Part shown: piece by piece, positions 1-7,551 of the stretch | Layout: each line of letters begins with the position of its first letter | Position numbering within the stretch: position 1 is the first letter of the stretch | Assembly: GCA_021848555.1 (NCBI GenBank) | Contig: JAJZUN010000099.1 | Location: 1-8,293 of the forward strand | Source of the DNA: Pseudomonadota bacterium | GTDB lineage: Bacteria > Pseudomonadota > Gammaproteobacteria > Burkholderiales > SG8-39 | Length of the DNA: 8,293 nucleotides | Reading direction: 5' to 3' | Notes under the pieces: model-generated | The model's database searches: none | What the model was told of the DNA's origin: nothing | Seen by the model: the letters and a program-made list of their open reading frames with translations, nothing else | Made by a program: the position numbers and the translations under genes

Positions 1-194
1 ATCGCCAGCGCCGGCCAGAATCCGATCCAGCCGCTGATCTGATAGGCGAAATAGGCGCCGAGCATGTAGAAGCTGGCGTGGGCGAAGTTCAGCACGCCCA
101 TCATGCTGAAAATGATGGTCAGTCCGGACGAAAGCATGAACAGCAGCAGCCCGTAGGAAATGCCGTTCAACATCGAGATCAGGAAGAATTCCAT
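1..194 (-). CDS. livH: Branched-chain amino acid-type ABC transporter permease, LivH family (N-terminal part, cut by window edge)
   Basis: This is an inner-membrane permease subunit of a liv-type ABC importer, which would form the channel together with a LivM-type partner. Reading the minus strand from ATG at 194 gives 64 residues starting MEFFLISMLNGISYG; the rest lies beyond base 1. Visible are a hydrophobic first membrane segment (about residues 5-31) and the family hallmark GVLNFAHASFYMLGAY at residues 33-48, near-diagnostic for LivH. The gene lies 100 bases downstream of the solute-binding protein gene on the same strand, the usual liv order. No strong Shine-Dalgarno precedes the ATG, and a hairpin sits in the gap, so expression may be lower than that of the binding protein. 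The family is clear. The substrate is not: the same family serves branched-chain amino acids, amides, urea and aromatic acids. Confidence 0.9.
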   Translation of the reverse strand, partial: MEFFLISMLNGISYGLLLFMLSSGLTIIFSMMGVLNFAHASFYMLGAYFAYQISGWIGFWPALA

Positions 195-242
195 GGCGCG
201 GGGTTCAGGGATGTGGGTTCAGGAAAATCAAACCACCCAAAC

Positions 243-270
243 AACGACCGGGCAGATGTGCCCGGCCGTT
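243..270 (-). terminator. Hairpin between binding-protein and permease genes (attenuator or partial terminator)
   Basis: CCGGGCA (248-254) pairs perfectly with TGCCCGG (259-265) around a 4-base loop. An outer AACG/CGTT pairing (243-246 with 267-270) extends it beyond one mismatch. On the minus strand the stem is followed by a T/G-rich stretch (TTGTTTGGGTGGTTTG) rather than a clean T run. It may therefore be a leaky terminator or an RNA-processing/stabilising stem that keeps binding-protein transcript above permease transcript, which is common in ABC importer operons. The structure is seen directly; the role is inferred. Confidence 0.55.
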
Positions 271-294
271 GGTTCAGCTATAGCGCAGAGCCGC

Positions 295-1587
295 TCAGGG
301 CCGCTTCATCTGGCAGGAGGTCGGCTGCGCGGTGACGTAGCCCTCTAAGCGGGCGTCGGTCTTGAAGCCGTAGCCGGTGTCTTCCAGGTCGTACTTGACG
401 TCCTTGTCCGTGCCCTTGAACTTGGCCGTCTTCGGGTCCTTCGGATCGCGGTAGGCCTTGGCTACGGTCGAAATGTACAGCGGCTGGATCAACTGGTGAT
501 CGGTGGCGCGCATTTCGACTTCGCCGGTGTCGGACTCGAATTTCATCCCCTCGAGCTTCAGCGCGATGGCCTTGGGATCGGTCGACTTGGCCTGCTTGAT
601 CGCGTTGGCCAACATGTACATCTGGTTATTGACCCGCAGGTAGTAGAAGCTCAAATTCTGGGGCGGGCCGCCGTATTTCGCGTTGAATGCGTTGGCGAAC
701 TTTTCCGTCTTGTTCGGTTTGATGTTGGCGTGCCACTCGGTGATCTGCTTCACCTTGCCTTCGCCGGCGTCGCCGATCGCGGTCATCGCGCCCAGGCCGC
801 CGCCGTAATAAGTGTAGAAGGGCGCGTTCAGGCCGGCATCCTTCGCTGCCTTGATCAGCAGGGAGATGTCGTTGCCCCAGTTGCCGGTGATGACGACGTC
901 GGTGTTCGCCGCCTTGATTTTCGCGACGTAGGGCGCGAAGTCCTTCACCTGGCCAATCGGGTGCAGGTCGTCACCGACGATCTTGATGTCCGGCCGCTTG
1001 CGCGCGAGGTATTCTTTCGCCGCCCGGCTCACTGCGTGGCCGAAGGAATAGTTCTGGTTGATCAGGTAGACGTTCTTGATCTTCTTATCCTTGGCCATGT
1101 AATCGGTAAGGGCTTCCATCTTCATGTCACTGTTGGCATCGAAGCGGAAATGCCAGAAGCTGCATTTGGAGTTGGTAAAGTCCGGGTCCACCGCGGCATA
1201 GTTCAGGTACAAAATGGTCTTGTCCGGATTGCGCTCATTGTGCTTGTTCACCGCATCGATGAGGACGCCGGCGACACCGGAACTATTGCCCTGGGTGATG
1301 TAGCGGATGCCGCTGTCGATCACCTTCTTCAGCACGTTCAGGCTTTCTTGCGGGCTCACCTTGTTGTCGAAGGGCACTATCTCCAGTTTCGGCCCGCCGG
1401 TGAGGTTACGCTTGTTGATGTCATCGATCACGAACTGGAACTGCTTCAGACCGGCATCGCCTACGTTGGCGAATGCGCCGGACAGCGGGTCGATATAGGC
1501 GATCTTGACCGTTTGCGCATAAGCCGAACCGGCTAGCAAGGCAGAAGCCAGAAACAGGGCCTCAGGGACGCGTTTGAGTTGAAACAT
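295..1587 (-). CDS. Branched-chain amino acid/amide-type ABC transporter substrate-binding protein (periplasmic, type 1 fold)
   Basis: This 430-residue periplasmic solute receptor delivers its ligand to the LivH/LivM-type permease. The N-terminus MFQLKRVPEALFLASALLAGSAYAQ is a classical Sec signal peptide with probable cleavage after AYA (residue 24). The mature protein opens with VKIAYIDPLSGAFANVG, the first strand and ligand loop typical of Peripla_BP_6/LivJ-type proteins. Later family features include YITQGNSSGVAGVL (about 96-109), a central NVYLINQNYSFGHAV segment and TDVVITGNWGNDISLLIKAAKDAGL. The open frame extends upstream to 1713, but ATG 1587 has an excellent AAAGGAGG site four bases before it and begins the signal peptide, so it is chosen. 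The mature protein has just two cysteines (C142, C425), possibly a disulfide. It heads an operon with livH and diverges from an acyl-CoA ligase gene, so the ligand may be an organic acid rather than an amino acid. Confidence 0.93.
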   Translation of the reverse strand: MFQLKRVPEALFLASALLAGSAYAQTVKIAYIDPLSGAFANVGDAGLKQFQFVIDDINKRNLTGGPKLEIVPFDNKVSPQESLNVLKKVIDSGIRYITQGNSSGVAGVLIDAVNKHNERNPDKTILYLNYAAVDPDFTNSKCSFWHFRFDANSDMKMEALTDYMAKDKKIKNVYLINQNYSFGHAVSRAAKEYLARKRPDIKIVGDDLHPIGQVKDFAPYVAKIKAANTDVVITGNWGNDISLLIKAAKDAGLNAPFYTYYGGGLGAMTAIGDAGEGKVKQITEWHANIKPNKTEKFANAFNAKYGGPPQNLSFYYLRVNNQMYMLANAIKQAKSTDPKAIALKLEGMKFESDTGEVEMRATDHQLIQPLYISTVAKAYRDPKDPKTAKFKGTDKDVKYDLEDTGYGFKTDARLEGYVTAQPTSCQMKRP

Positions 1588-1590
1588 ACA

Positions 1591-1599
1591 TCCTCCTTT
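1591..1599 (-). promoter_or_regulatory. Strong Shine-Dalgarno for the substrate-binding protein gene
   Basis: On the minus strand the sequence reads AAAGGAGGA, with the GGAGG core four bases upstream of ATG 1587. It is a near-perfect anti-16S match. It decides the start against the longer open frame that continues up to 1713. Confidence 0.88.
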
Positions 1600-1604
1600 G
1601 ATGG

Positions 1605-1625
1605 AGCCCCTGAAAAACAGGGGCT
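1605..1625 (-). promoter_or_regulatory. Perfect 8-bp leader hairpin just upstream of the binding-protein ribosome site
   Basis: AGCCCCTG (1605-1612) and CAGGGGCT (1618-1625) are perfect inverse complements around a five-base A loop (U in the minus-strand RNA). In the predicted transcript the stem ends five bases before the AAAGGAGGA. It has no following U tract, so it is not a typical terminator. It could be a 5' stabilising stem that leaves the ribosome site exposed, a protein-binding RNA element, or a DNA operator. The structure is seen directly; the role is unknown. Confidence 0.5.
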
Positions 1626-1713
1626 GATTACTTACCGCTGGATTTTGTACTGCCTGCGATAGGCCGCCGCGCTGCGGAACTTCGAACCGGGGTGTTTCGC
1701 AGTGTCGCTCCAA

Positions 1714-1742
1714 AGACTACAGGATGTTTTGACCGAGATCAA
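1714..1742 (-). promoter_or_regulatory. Candidate sigma-70 promoter for the ABC importer operon
   Basis: On the minus strand a TTGATC -35 (1742-1737) and a TAGTCT -10 (1719-1714) are separated by exactly 17 bases. The -10 is only a half match to consensus. The start point would be near 1707, giving a leader of about 120 bases that contains the 1605-1625 hairpin. The -35 lies inside both the FNR-like box and the inverted repeat listed here. Confidence 0.4.
1729..1742. promoter_or_regulatory. FNR/FixK/DNR-type operator, TTGAC-N4-ATCAA
   Basis: The 14-base sequence TTGACCGAGATCAA differs from the FNR consensus TTGAT-N4-ATCAA at one half-site base, a C that FixK- and DNR-type sites tolerate. Its centre at 1735.5 lies about 58 bases upstream of the predicted plus-strand start, near the -61.5 class I activator position. 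It also covers the -35 of the predicted minus-strand promoter, a repressing position. The match is read directly; the regulator's identity and direction of effect are inference. Confidence 0.5.
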
Positions 1743-1762
1743 TCGTGCCCGGCCTCGATTGA
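1739..1762. repeat. Inverted repeat TCAATCG-N10-CGATTGA linking the two divergent -35 elements
   Basis: TCAATCG (1739-1745) and CGATTGA (1756-1762) are perfect 7-base inverse arms separated by ten bases. The left arm overlaps the minus-strand -35 and the right arm overlaps the plus-strand -35. This symmetry suits a dimeric repressor or activator acting on both promoters. The left arm shares ATCAA with the FNR-like box, so two factors could compete here. Confidence 0.45.
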
Positions 1763-1787
1763 CACCGATTCTGCGTCAGGGTAACTT
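1759..1787 (+). promoter_or_regulatory. Candidate sigma-70 promoter for the acyl-CoA ligase operon
   Basis: A consensus TTGACA -35 (1759-1764) is followed after 17 bases by a weak TAACTT -10 (1782-1787), with a start expected near 1794. The weak -10 with a perfect -35 is compatible with activator help from the upstream FNR-like site. The leader would be about 36 bases. Confidence 0.45.
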
Positions 1788-1829
1788 GCCGCGTCTATCC
1801 AGATTTTCTGTTTTCATTGGAGAAAAACC

Positions 1830-3478
<1,649 letters not shown>

Positions 3479-3479
<1 letters not shown>

Positions 3480-4246
3480 TGAACCATATCCTCACCGAGA
3501 CCAAGGACGGCATCGCGCGCATCGAAATCAACCGTCCGGAAAAGAAAAACGCGCTGACCGCGGCGATGTACCAGTCCATGGCCGACGCGATTCATGCGGC
3601 CGAGACGGACGCCAGGGTGCGCGTGGTGCTGATCCACGGCAAGTCCGACCTGTTCACCGCGGGCAACGACCTGCAGGATTTTCTCGACAACCCGCCGCGG
3701 GACGAGAATCGGCCGGTGTTTCAGTTTCTGTACGGCATCAGCCAGGCGCAGAAACCCATCGTCGCGGCGGTGGCGGGGGCGGCGGTGGGCATAGGCACCA
3801 CCATGCTGTTGCACTGCGACCTGGTCTATGCGGCGCCGAACGCGCGCCTGCAGTTGCCGTTTGTCAACCTGGGGCTGGTGCCCGAGGCCGCCTCCAGCCT
3901 GCTGCTGCCCGCGCTCGCGGGCTATCAGCGCGCGGCCGAACTGCTGCTGCTGGGCGAGCCGTTCAGCGCGCAGAAGGCGAAGGAGTTCGGCCTGGTCACC
4001 GAAGTCGTGCCGGTCGACCAGCTATTCGACACCGCGATGGCGCAGGCGAAAAAACTGGCGCAGAAGCCGGCGACTTCGGTGCGTCTGACCAAGCAGTTGA
4101 TGAAGCGCGGTTTCAGCGCCGCGATGGCCGGGCAGATGAAACTGGAGATCGGGCACTATGGCGAACTCCTCGGGGCGCCTGCGGCGAAGGAGGCGTTCAC
4201 CGCGTTTTTCGAGAAACGCAAGGCGGATTTCAGCCGGTTCGATTGA
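3479..4246 (+). CDS. Crotonase-superfamily protein, probably delta3-delta2 enoyl-CoA isomerase-like (commonly annotated enoyl-CoA hydratase)
   Basis: This 255-residue crotonase-fold protein acts on enoyl-CoA thioesters. The N-terminal ARIEINRPEKKNALTAAMY and the oxyanion-hole regions FTAGNDLQDF (59-68) and AVAGAAVGIGTTMLLHCDLVYA (97-118) define the superfamily. The two hydratase glutamates are missing: the position of rat hydratase Glu144 is Thr108, and that of Glu164 is Phe128. Instead the protein carries PFVNLGLVPEAASS (127-140), where Glu136 sits at the place of the single catalytic glutamate of delta3-delta2 enoyl-CoA isomerases. I therefore infer double-bond isomerisation, useful for unsaturated acyl chains. 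ATG 3479 shares one base with the ligase stop and lacks its own Shine-Dalgarno, so translation probably depends on reinitiation. Standard hydratase activity is the less likely alternative. Confidence 0.88.
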
Positions 4247-4248
4247 GG
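4245..4248 (+). promoter_or_regulatory. Shine-Dalgarno supporting a TTG start for the alpha/beta hydrolase
   Basis: GAGG at 4245-4248, overlapping the stop codon of the crotonase gene, lies eight bases before TTG 4257. No ATG occurs in the hydrolase frame between the crotonase stop and the conserved core. The only upstream in-frame ATG (4158) would add an arginine-rich stretch that is just the crotonase gene read out of frame. Confidence 0.55.
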
Positions 4249-4256
4249 CGCCCGGC

Positions 4257-5138
4257 TTGACCGCCATTTGCCATGACTACGCCAGCGTCAACGGCGTGCG
4301 CCTGCACTACGCCCATGCGGGCTCAGGGCCGCTGGTCCTGTTCCTGCACGGTTTTCCCGAGTTCTGGTATTGCTGGAAAAGCGCGCTCGATGACCTCGGG
4401 CGCGACCATTTCGCGGTGGCGCCGGATATGCGCGGGTTCAACCTCTCGGACCGCCCCGCCGACGTGAAGCAGTACAAGGCGCGCGTTCTGATCGAGGACG
4501 TCCGCCAACTGGCCGGGCACCTGGGGCATGAAAAGTTCGTCCTGGTGGCGCACGACTGGGGCGGCGCCGTCGCCTGGAGCTACGCCATGGCGCATCCGCA
4601 GACCTTGAGCAAACTGGTGATTGTCAACTCGCCGCATCCGGTGACCTTCGCGCGCGAGCTCGCGCACAATCCGGCCCAGGCCGAGGCCAGCCAGTACATG
4701 AATCTGTTTCGCACCGACCGAGCCGAGCGCGTGCTGTCGGAAAACGATTACGCGCGCCTGGCGAACATGACCCTGGAGAGCTGGGGCGGGGGTGCGGTCG
4801 ATCCGGCCGAGCGGGCCGCCTACGTCGAGGCCTGGTCGCAGCCGGGCGCGCTTACCGGCAGCCTCAATTACTACCGCGCCTCGCCGCTGTATCCGCCGGT
4901 CGGGGACGACCCCGGCGCGCGCGCCCTGCAACTCGCGCCGGCCGATTTCATGGTGCGCGTGCCCACCCTGGTGGTCTGGGGCATGCGCGATGCGGCGCTG
5001 CTGCCGGGAAATCTGGACGGATTGCAGGAGTGTGTGCCCGACCTGTGGATAGAACGCCTGCCCGAGGCGTCGCACTGGGTGATGCACGAAGAGCCGGCGC
5101 GGCTGAATCGGCTGATACGCGAATTCATCGGCGCGTAA
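4257..5138 (+). CDS. Alpha/beta hydrolase of the epoxide hydrolase type (aspartate nucleophile)
   Basis: This 293-residue cytoplasmic hydrolase shows the epoxide hydrolase/haloacid-dehalogenase-like arrangement. It has oxyanion motif HGFPEFW (31-37), PDMRGFNLSDRP (56-67), a nucleophile elbow AHDWGGAVAW with Asp100 rather than serine (98-107), a lid segment ending in GSLNYYRAS with Tyr205/Tyr206, acid Asp245 in WGMRDAALLP, and catalytic His273 in EASHWVMHEEP. An Asp nucleophile plus lid tyrosines favours epoxide opening to a diol; fluoroacetate or haloalkane dehalogenase relatives share the Asp and remain possible. The start is chosen as TTG 4257 because it has GAGG eight bases upstream and puts HGFP at a normal distance from the N-terminus. 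It lies ten bases after the crotonase gene, as third gene of the operon. This suggests an epoxidised or otherwise modified acyl substrate, but that is inference. Confidence 0.87.
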   Translation: MTAICHDYASVNGVRLHYAHAGSGPLVLFLHGFPEFWYCWKSALDDLGRDHFAVAPDMRGFNLSDRPADVKQYKARVLIEDVRQLAGHLGHEKFVLVAHDWGGAVAWSYAMAHPQTLSKLVIVNSPHPVTFARELAHNPAQAEASQYMNLFRTDRAERVLSENDYARLANMTLESWGGGAVDPAERAAYVEAWSQPGALTGSLNYYRASPLYPPVGDDPGARALQLAPADFMVRVPTLVVWGMRDAALLPGNLDGLQECVPDLWIERLPEASHWVMHEEPARLNRLIREFIGA

Positions 5139-5168
5139 GCGCCGGCTTTACCGATCGCGTCCCGGCGC
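5139..5168. terminator. GC-rich stem-loop between convergent genes (possible bidirectional terminator)
   Basis: The 40-base gap between the converging hydrolase and SulP genes holds GCGCCGG (5139-5145) and its inverse complement CCGGCGC (5162-5168) around a 16-base loop. A competing GGCGC/GCGCC pairing uses 5164-5168 with 5175-5179 and touches the SulP stop codon. There is no T run on either side, so classic Rho-independent termination is doubtful. Confidence 0.3.
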
Positions 5169-5178
5169 ACGGCGGCGC

Positions 5179-7398
5179 CTAAGATTCGAGTGCCTGCAGT
5201 TCGACGTTGGTGTAGCGCAGGCGGCTGGCGATCACGCTGGCGAGGCCTTCCATCAGATTCAGCGCGACTTTCTTGTGGTCCTCTGCGAAAGCGTCGAAAG
5301 TCTTGCGCGAAAGCACGAACAGCTCGACGTCGGTGAAGGCGATGGCGTCGGCCGAGCGGGCAACGCCGTCGAGGAACGCCATTTCGCCGAAGAAGTCGCC
5401 GCGGCCGAAGCTGCTGACGTGGCGCGCCATGCCGCTGGGCAACTGCAGCATGATGCGCACCGACCCTTTGCGGATCAGGAACAATTCGTCGCCGATGTCG
5501 CCGCGGGCGAATATCTTTTCGCCCGCCTTGATCGAGCGCTTGCCCATGAGTTGTTCGAGTTCGGCAAGCGTCGCTGCCTTGCGCTTCTTGAACAGCCCCA
5601 CTTCGGCGAGATCGAGCGGCTTCTCCTCGACGCGCTCCAGCGCGGCTTCCTTGAGGATGCGGTTCTCGACCCACTCCTTCGCCGCGTCGAGTTCGTCGAA
5701 CATCCGCGCCGCGCTCTTGTACGGCGCCAGCCCCATCTGGTCGAAATACTGCTTCATGTCCAGGCCCGAGGGCAGGCTGTGCGGCAGCTGCGTGAAGACG
5801 AGAAAACCGCCCTTCTCGGCCATGGTGTCGCGGATCTGCTCGAGCATGTGCGCGGCGGTGACGTCGATGGTCTGCACGCGGCGCATGTCGAGGAGGATGT
5901 ACTTGCGCGCCTTGATCTCCGGTTCGAGGATCGCGTAGAGCTGGCTGGCGGTGCCGAAGAACAGGCTGCTCTGCAGTTCGAAAATCACGGCCTGATCGCC
6001 TTTCTGCTCGAGGATCTTCATGTCTTCGGCGAGGCGGATCTGCTTGGAGAAACTCTGGTTGCCGTAGACCTTGCTGCGCACGATCGAGCCGCGGACCTGC
6101 TCGCGGATGAACAGCACGACGGCCAGCACGATGCCGGTGCCGGAGGCCGGGATTAGGCCGACGGTCAGCGCCACGGTGACCACGGCGGCGATGACCACGA
6201 AATCGAAGATGGTGTGCCGGAACTTGAGGAACTGCAGGCTGTGGCGGTCGATCATGCGCACGCCGATGACGATCAGGATCGCCGCCAGCGCCGCGACCGG
6301 GACCCAGGCGACCAGGCTGCCGAGCAGCAGGAAGGTGATCAGCGCGAGGACGCCTTCGATGACGCCGGACATGCGGCTGACGGCGCCGCTGGACATGTTG
6401 ACCAGGGTCGCGCCCATCTGGCCTGCGCCGGGCATGCCGCCGATCACGCCCGCAGTCAGATTGCCCAGGCCCTGTCCGATCAGCTCGCGGTTCGAATCGT
6501 GGCGCGAGCGCGTCAAGGCATCGAGCACGACGCAGGTCTTTAGGGTATCGATGGACAGCAGCACGGCCAGGGTCAGGGCCGGCACCAGCAGGCTCTGCAG
6601 AGCGGCGAGTTCCATGCCGCTTAATCCCTGCCAGCGCGCGGCCATGCCCTCGGTGAAACTGCCGCCGCCTCCCAGCGCGCCGACGACCAGCGGGTTCTTG
6701 TCGAGTTGGAGCATCGCCGGATCAAAAAACGACAGGCCAAAATAGGTGGCGATTCCCGCCAGCAGCGCCAGGATGGCGGCCGGCACCACCTTGGTGACGC
6801 GCGGTGCCAGCAGCATGACGGCGATCGTGACTGCGCCGACGATGATGCTCTGCCACAGCCACGCCGCGGGCGTGGTGAGCGCGTGAAAGAATGTGGTGCC
6901 GGTTGGCGCGCCGAGAAACTTGGGTATCTGGCTGCCGATGATGATCAGGCCGACGCCGCTCAGGTAGCCGCTGACCACGGGGTAGGGCATGTACTTGATC
7001 AGGCTGCCCAGCCCGGCGGCGCCAAAGATCAGCTGCAGCACGCCGCACATCAACGCCATGACGGTCAGCAAAATGAGGACGGTCGTGTCCGGCGTTCCCA
7101 GCTGGATCTGCTGGATGGCGAATGCCGAGAGCACCGCCGCCGCCGGCGCGCAGGGGGCCGTGATCAGCCGTTTGGTGCCGCCGGCGATGGAGGCGACCAG
7201 GCCCAATGCGGTGGTGCCGAGTATGCCGGCCAGTGCGCCATAGGCCGCAAACGAGCCGCCCAGGGATGCATAAATGGTCACGCCGAACGCGATGGCGGAG
7301 GGCAAGGCAACCAGCATGGCCGCCAGTCCGCCCCACAGATCCCCCGCCAAACCCTGGGTCTTGGGGGCGTTCACCGGAGTGCTTACGCTAGTGTTCAC
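5179..7398 (-). CDS. SulP/SLC26-family inorganic anion transporter with STAS and cyclic-nucleotide-binding domains
   Basis: This 739-residue inner-membrane anion transporter carries two cytoplasmic regulatory domains. Residues about 20-432 form the SulP membrane region (hydrophobic segments such as LWGGLAAMLVALPSAIAFGV), including KYMPYPVVSGYLSGVGLIIIGSQIPKFLG. Residues about 455-580 are a STAS domain with the DMRRVQTIDVTAAHML signature (504-519). Residues about 605-730 are a cNMP-binding domain with GDIGDELFLIRKGSVRIM and a phosphate-binding cassette GEMAFLDGVARSADA (671-685) that keeps Glu672 and Arg681, the pair that contacts cyclic nucleotide in CRP-like domains. GTG 7398 is chosen because AGGA lies eight bases upstream and the protein begins just before the first membrane helix. 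The frame stays open upstream to 8283, but that is antisense to another gene. Sulfate, bicarbonate and dicarboxylates are all possible substrates. Confidence 0.92.
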   Translation of the reverse strand: MNTSVSTPVNAPKTQGLAGDLWGGLAAMLVALPSAIAFGVTIYASLGGSFAAYGALAGILGTTALGLVASIAGGTKRLITAPCAPAAAVLSAFAIQQIQLGTPDTTVLILLTVMALMCGVLQLIFGAAGLGSLIKYMPYPVVSGYLSGVGLIIIGSQIPKFLGAPTGTTFFHALTTPAAWLWQSIIVGAVTIAVMLLAPRVTKVVPAAILALLAGIATYFGLSFFDPAMLQLDKNPLVVGALGGGGSFTEGMAARWQGLSGMELAALQSLLVPALTLAVLLSIDTLKTCVVLDALTRSRHDSNRELIGQGLGNLTAGVIGGMPGAGQMGATLVNMSSGAVSRMSGVIEGVLALITFLLLGSLVAWVPVAALAAILIVIGVRMIDRHSLQFLKFRHTIFDFVVIAAVVTVALTVGLIPASGTGIVLAVVLFIREQVRGSIVRSKVYGNQSFSKQIRLAEDMKILEQKGDQAVIFELQSSLFFGTASQLYAILEPEIKARKYILLDMRRVQTIDVTAAHMLEQIRDTMAEKGGFLVFTQLPHSLPSGLDMKQYFDQMGLAPYKSAARMFDELDAAKEWVENRILKEAALERVEEKPLDLAEVGLFKKRKAATLAELEQLMGKRSIKAGEKIFARGDIGDELFLIRKGSVRIMLQLPSGMARHVSSFGRGDFFGEMAFLDGVARSADAIAFTDVELFVLSRKTFDAFAEDHKKVALNLMEGLASVIASRLRYTNVELQALES

Positions 7399-7406
7399 GG
7401 CAAGAG

Positions 7407-7410
7407 TCCT
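7407..7410 (-). promoter_or_regulatory. Shine-Dalgarno supporting the GTG start of the SulP gene
   Basis: On the minus strand AGGA lies eight bases before GTG 7398. The nearest in-frame ATG upstream (7491) has no ribosome site, touches the palindrome at 7492 and would add about 31 residues unlike a SulP N-terminus. Confidence 0.6.
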
Positions 7411-7476
7411 GAATGCGTTTTTTAAAGATGCGGTCTTGTTGCGTTTTCCGCAGACGCAGCATGGAGTCTCCGCGAC

Positions 7477-7506
7477 ATTAGGCCCCCACATCTTGACGGC
7501 CGTCAA
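7477..7506 (-). promoter_or_regulatory. Candidate sigma-70 promoter for the SulP gene
   Basis: On the minus strand TTGACG (7506-7501) and CCTAAT (7482-7477) are spaced 18 bases apart. The -35 is the right half of the palindrome at 7492-7507, so a bound regulator would block it. Alternatively, class II activation by an FNR-type protein would place the start near 7458. Confidence 0.35.
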
Positions 7507-7507
7507 G
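7492..7507. promoter_or_regulatory. Perfect 16-bp palindrome CTTGACGG/CCGTCAAG, FNR/FixK/DNR-type operator
   Basis: Bases 7492-7499 and 7500-7507 are exact inverse complements. The inner 14 bases are TTGAC-GGCC-GTCAA, matching the TTGA(T/C)-N4-(A/G)TCAA pattern of FNR/FixK/DNR sites. The palindrome sits between the divergent SulP and acyl-CoA synthetase genes, and each half supplies a TTGACG -35-like hexamer. Pattern and position are seen directly; which regulator binds is inference. Confidence 0.55.
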
Positions 7508-7522
7508 CATTCGTGTGCAAAT
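7493..7522 (+). promoter_or_regulatory. Weak candidate promoter for the right-hand acyl-CoA synthetase
   Basis: TTGACG (7493-7498) is followed after 18 bases by GCAAAT (7517-7522), a poor -10. A start near 7529 would leave a leader of about 23 bases. The rest of the 153-base gap between the two genes shows only an AT-rich patch (TTTTTTAAA around 7420) and no further clear signal. Confidence 0.25.
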
Positions 7523-7551
7523 ACGTTCCTGGCGGCAAACCCTGGACTGCA

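Noticed and set aside
78..348. Small plus-strand open frames near the left edge
   Set aside because: They cross the livH start, the hairpin and the binding-protein end in antisense, with low-complexity His/Gln or Arg content and no ribosome site.
496..1536. 346-codon open frame on the plus strand
   Set aside because: It is the antisense of the substrate-binding protein gene, with no family motif and no ribosome site; an effect of GC-rich codon use.
1588..1713. 42-residue N-terminal extension of the binding protein
   Set aside because: It would bury the Sec signal peptide; the strong Shine-Dalgarno marks ATG 1587.
4871..5674. 267-codon open frame on the minus strand spanning the hydrolase and SulP ends
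   Set aside because: It is Arg/Gly/Ala-rich and out of frame with SulP and antisense to the hydrolase, with no recognisable domain.
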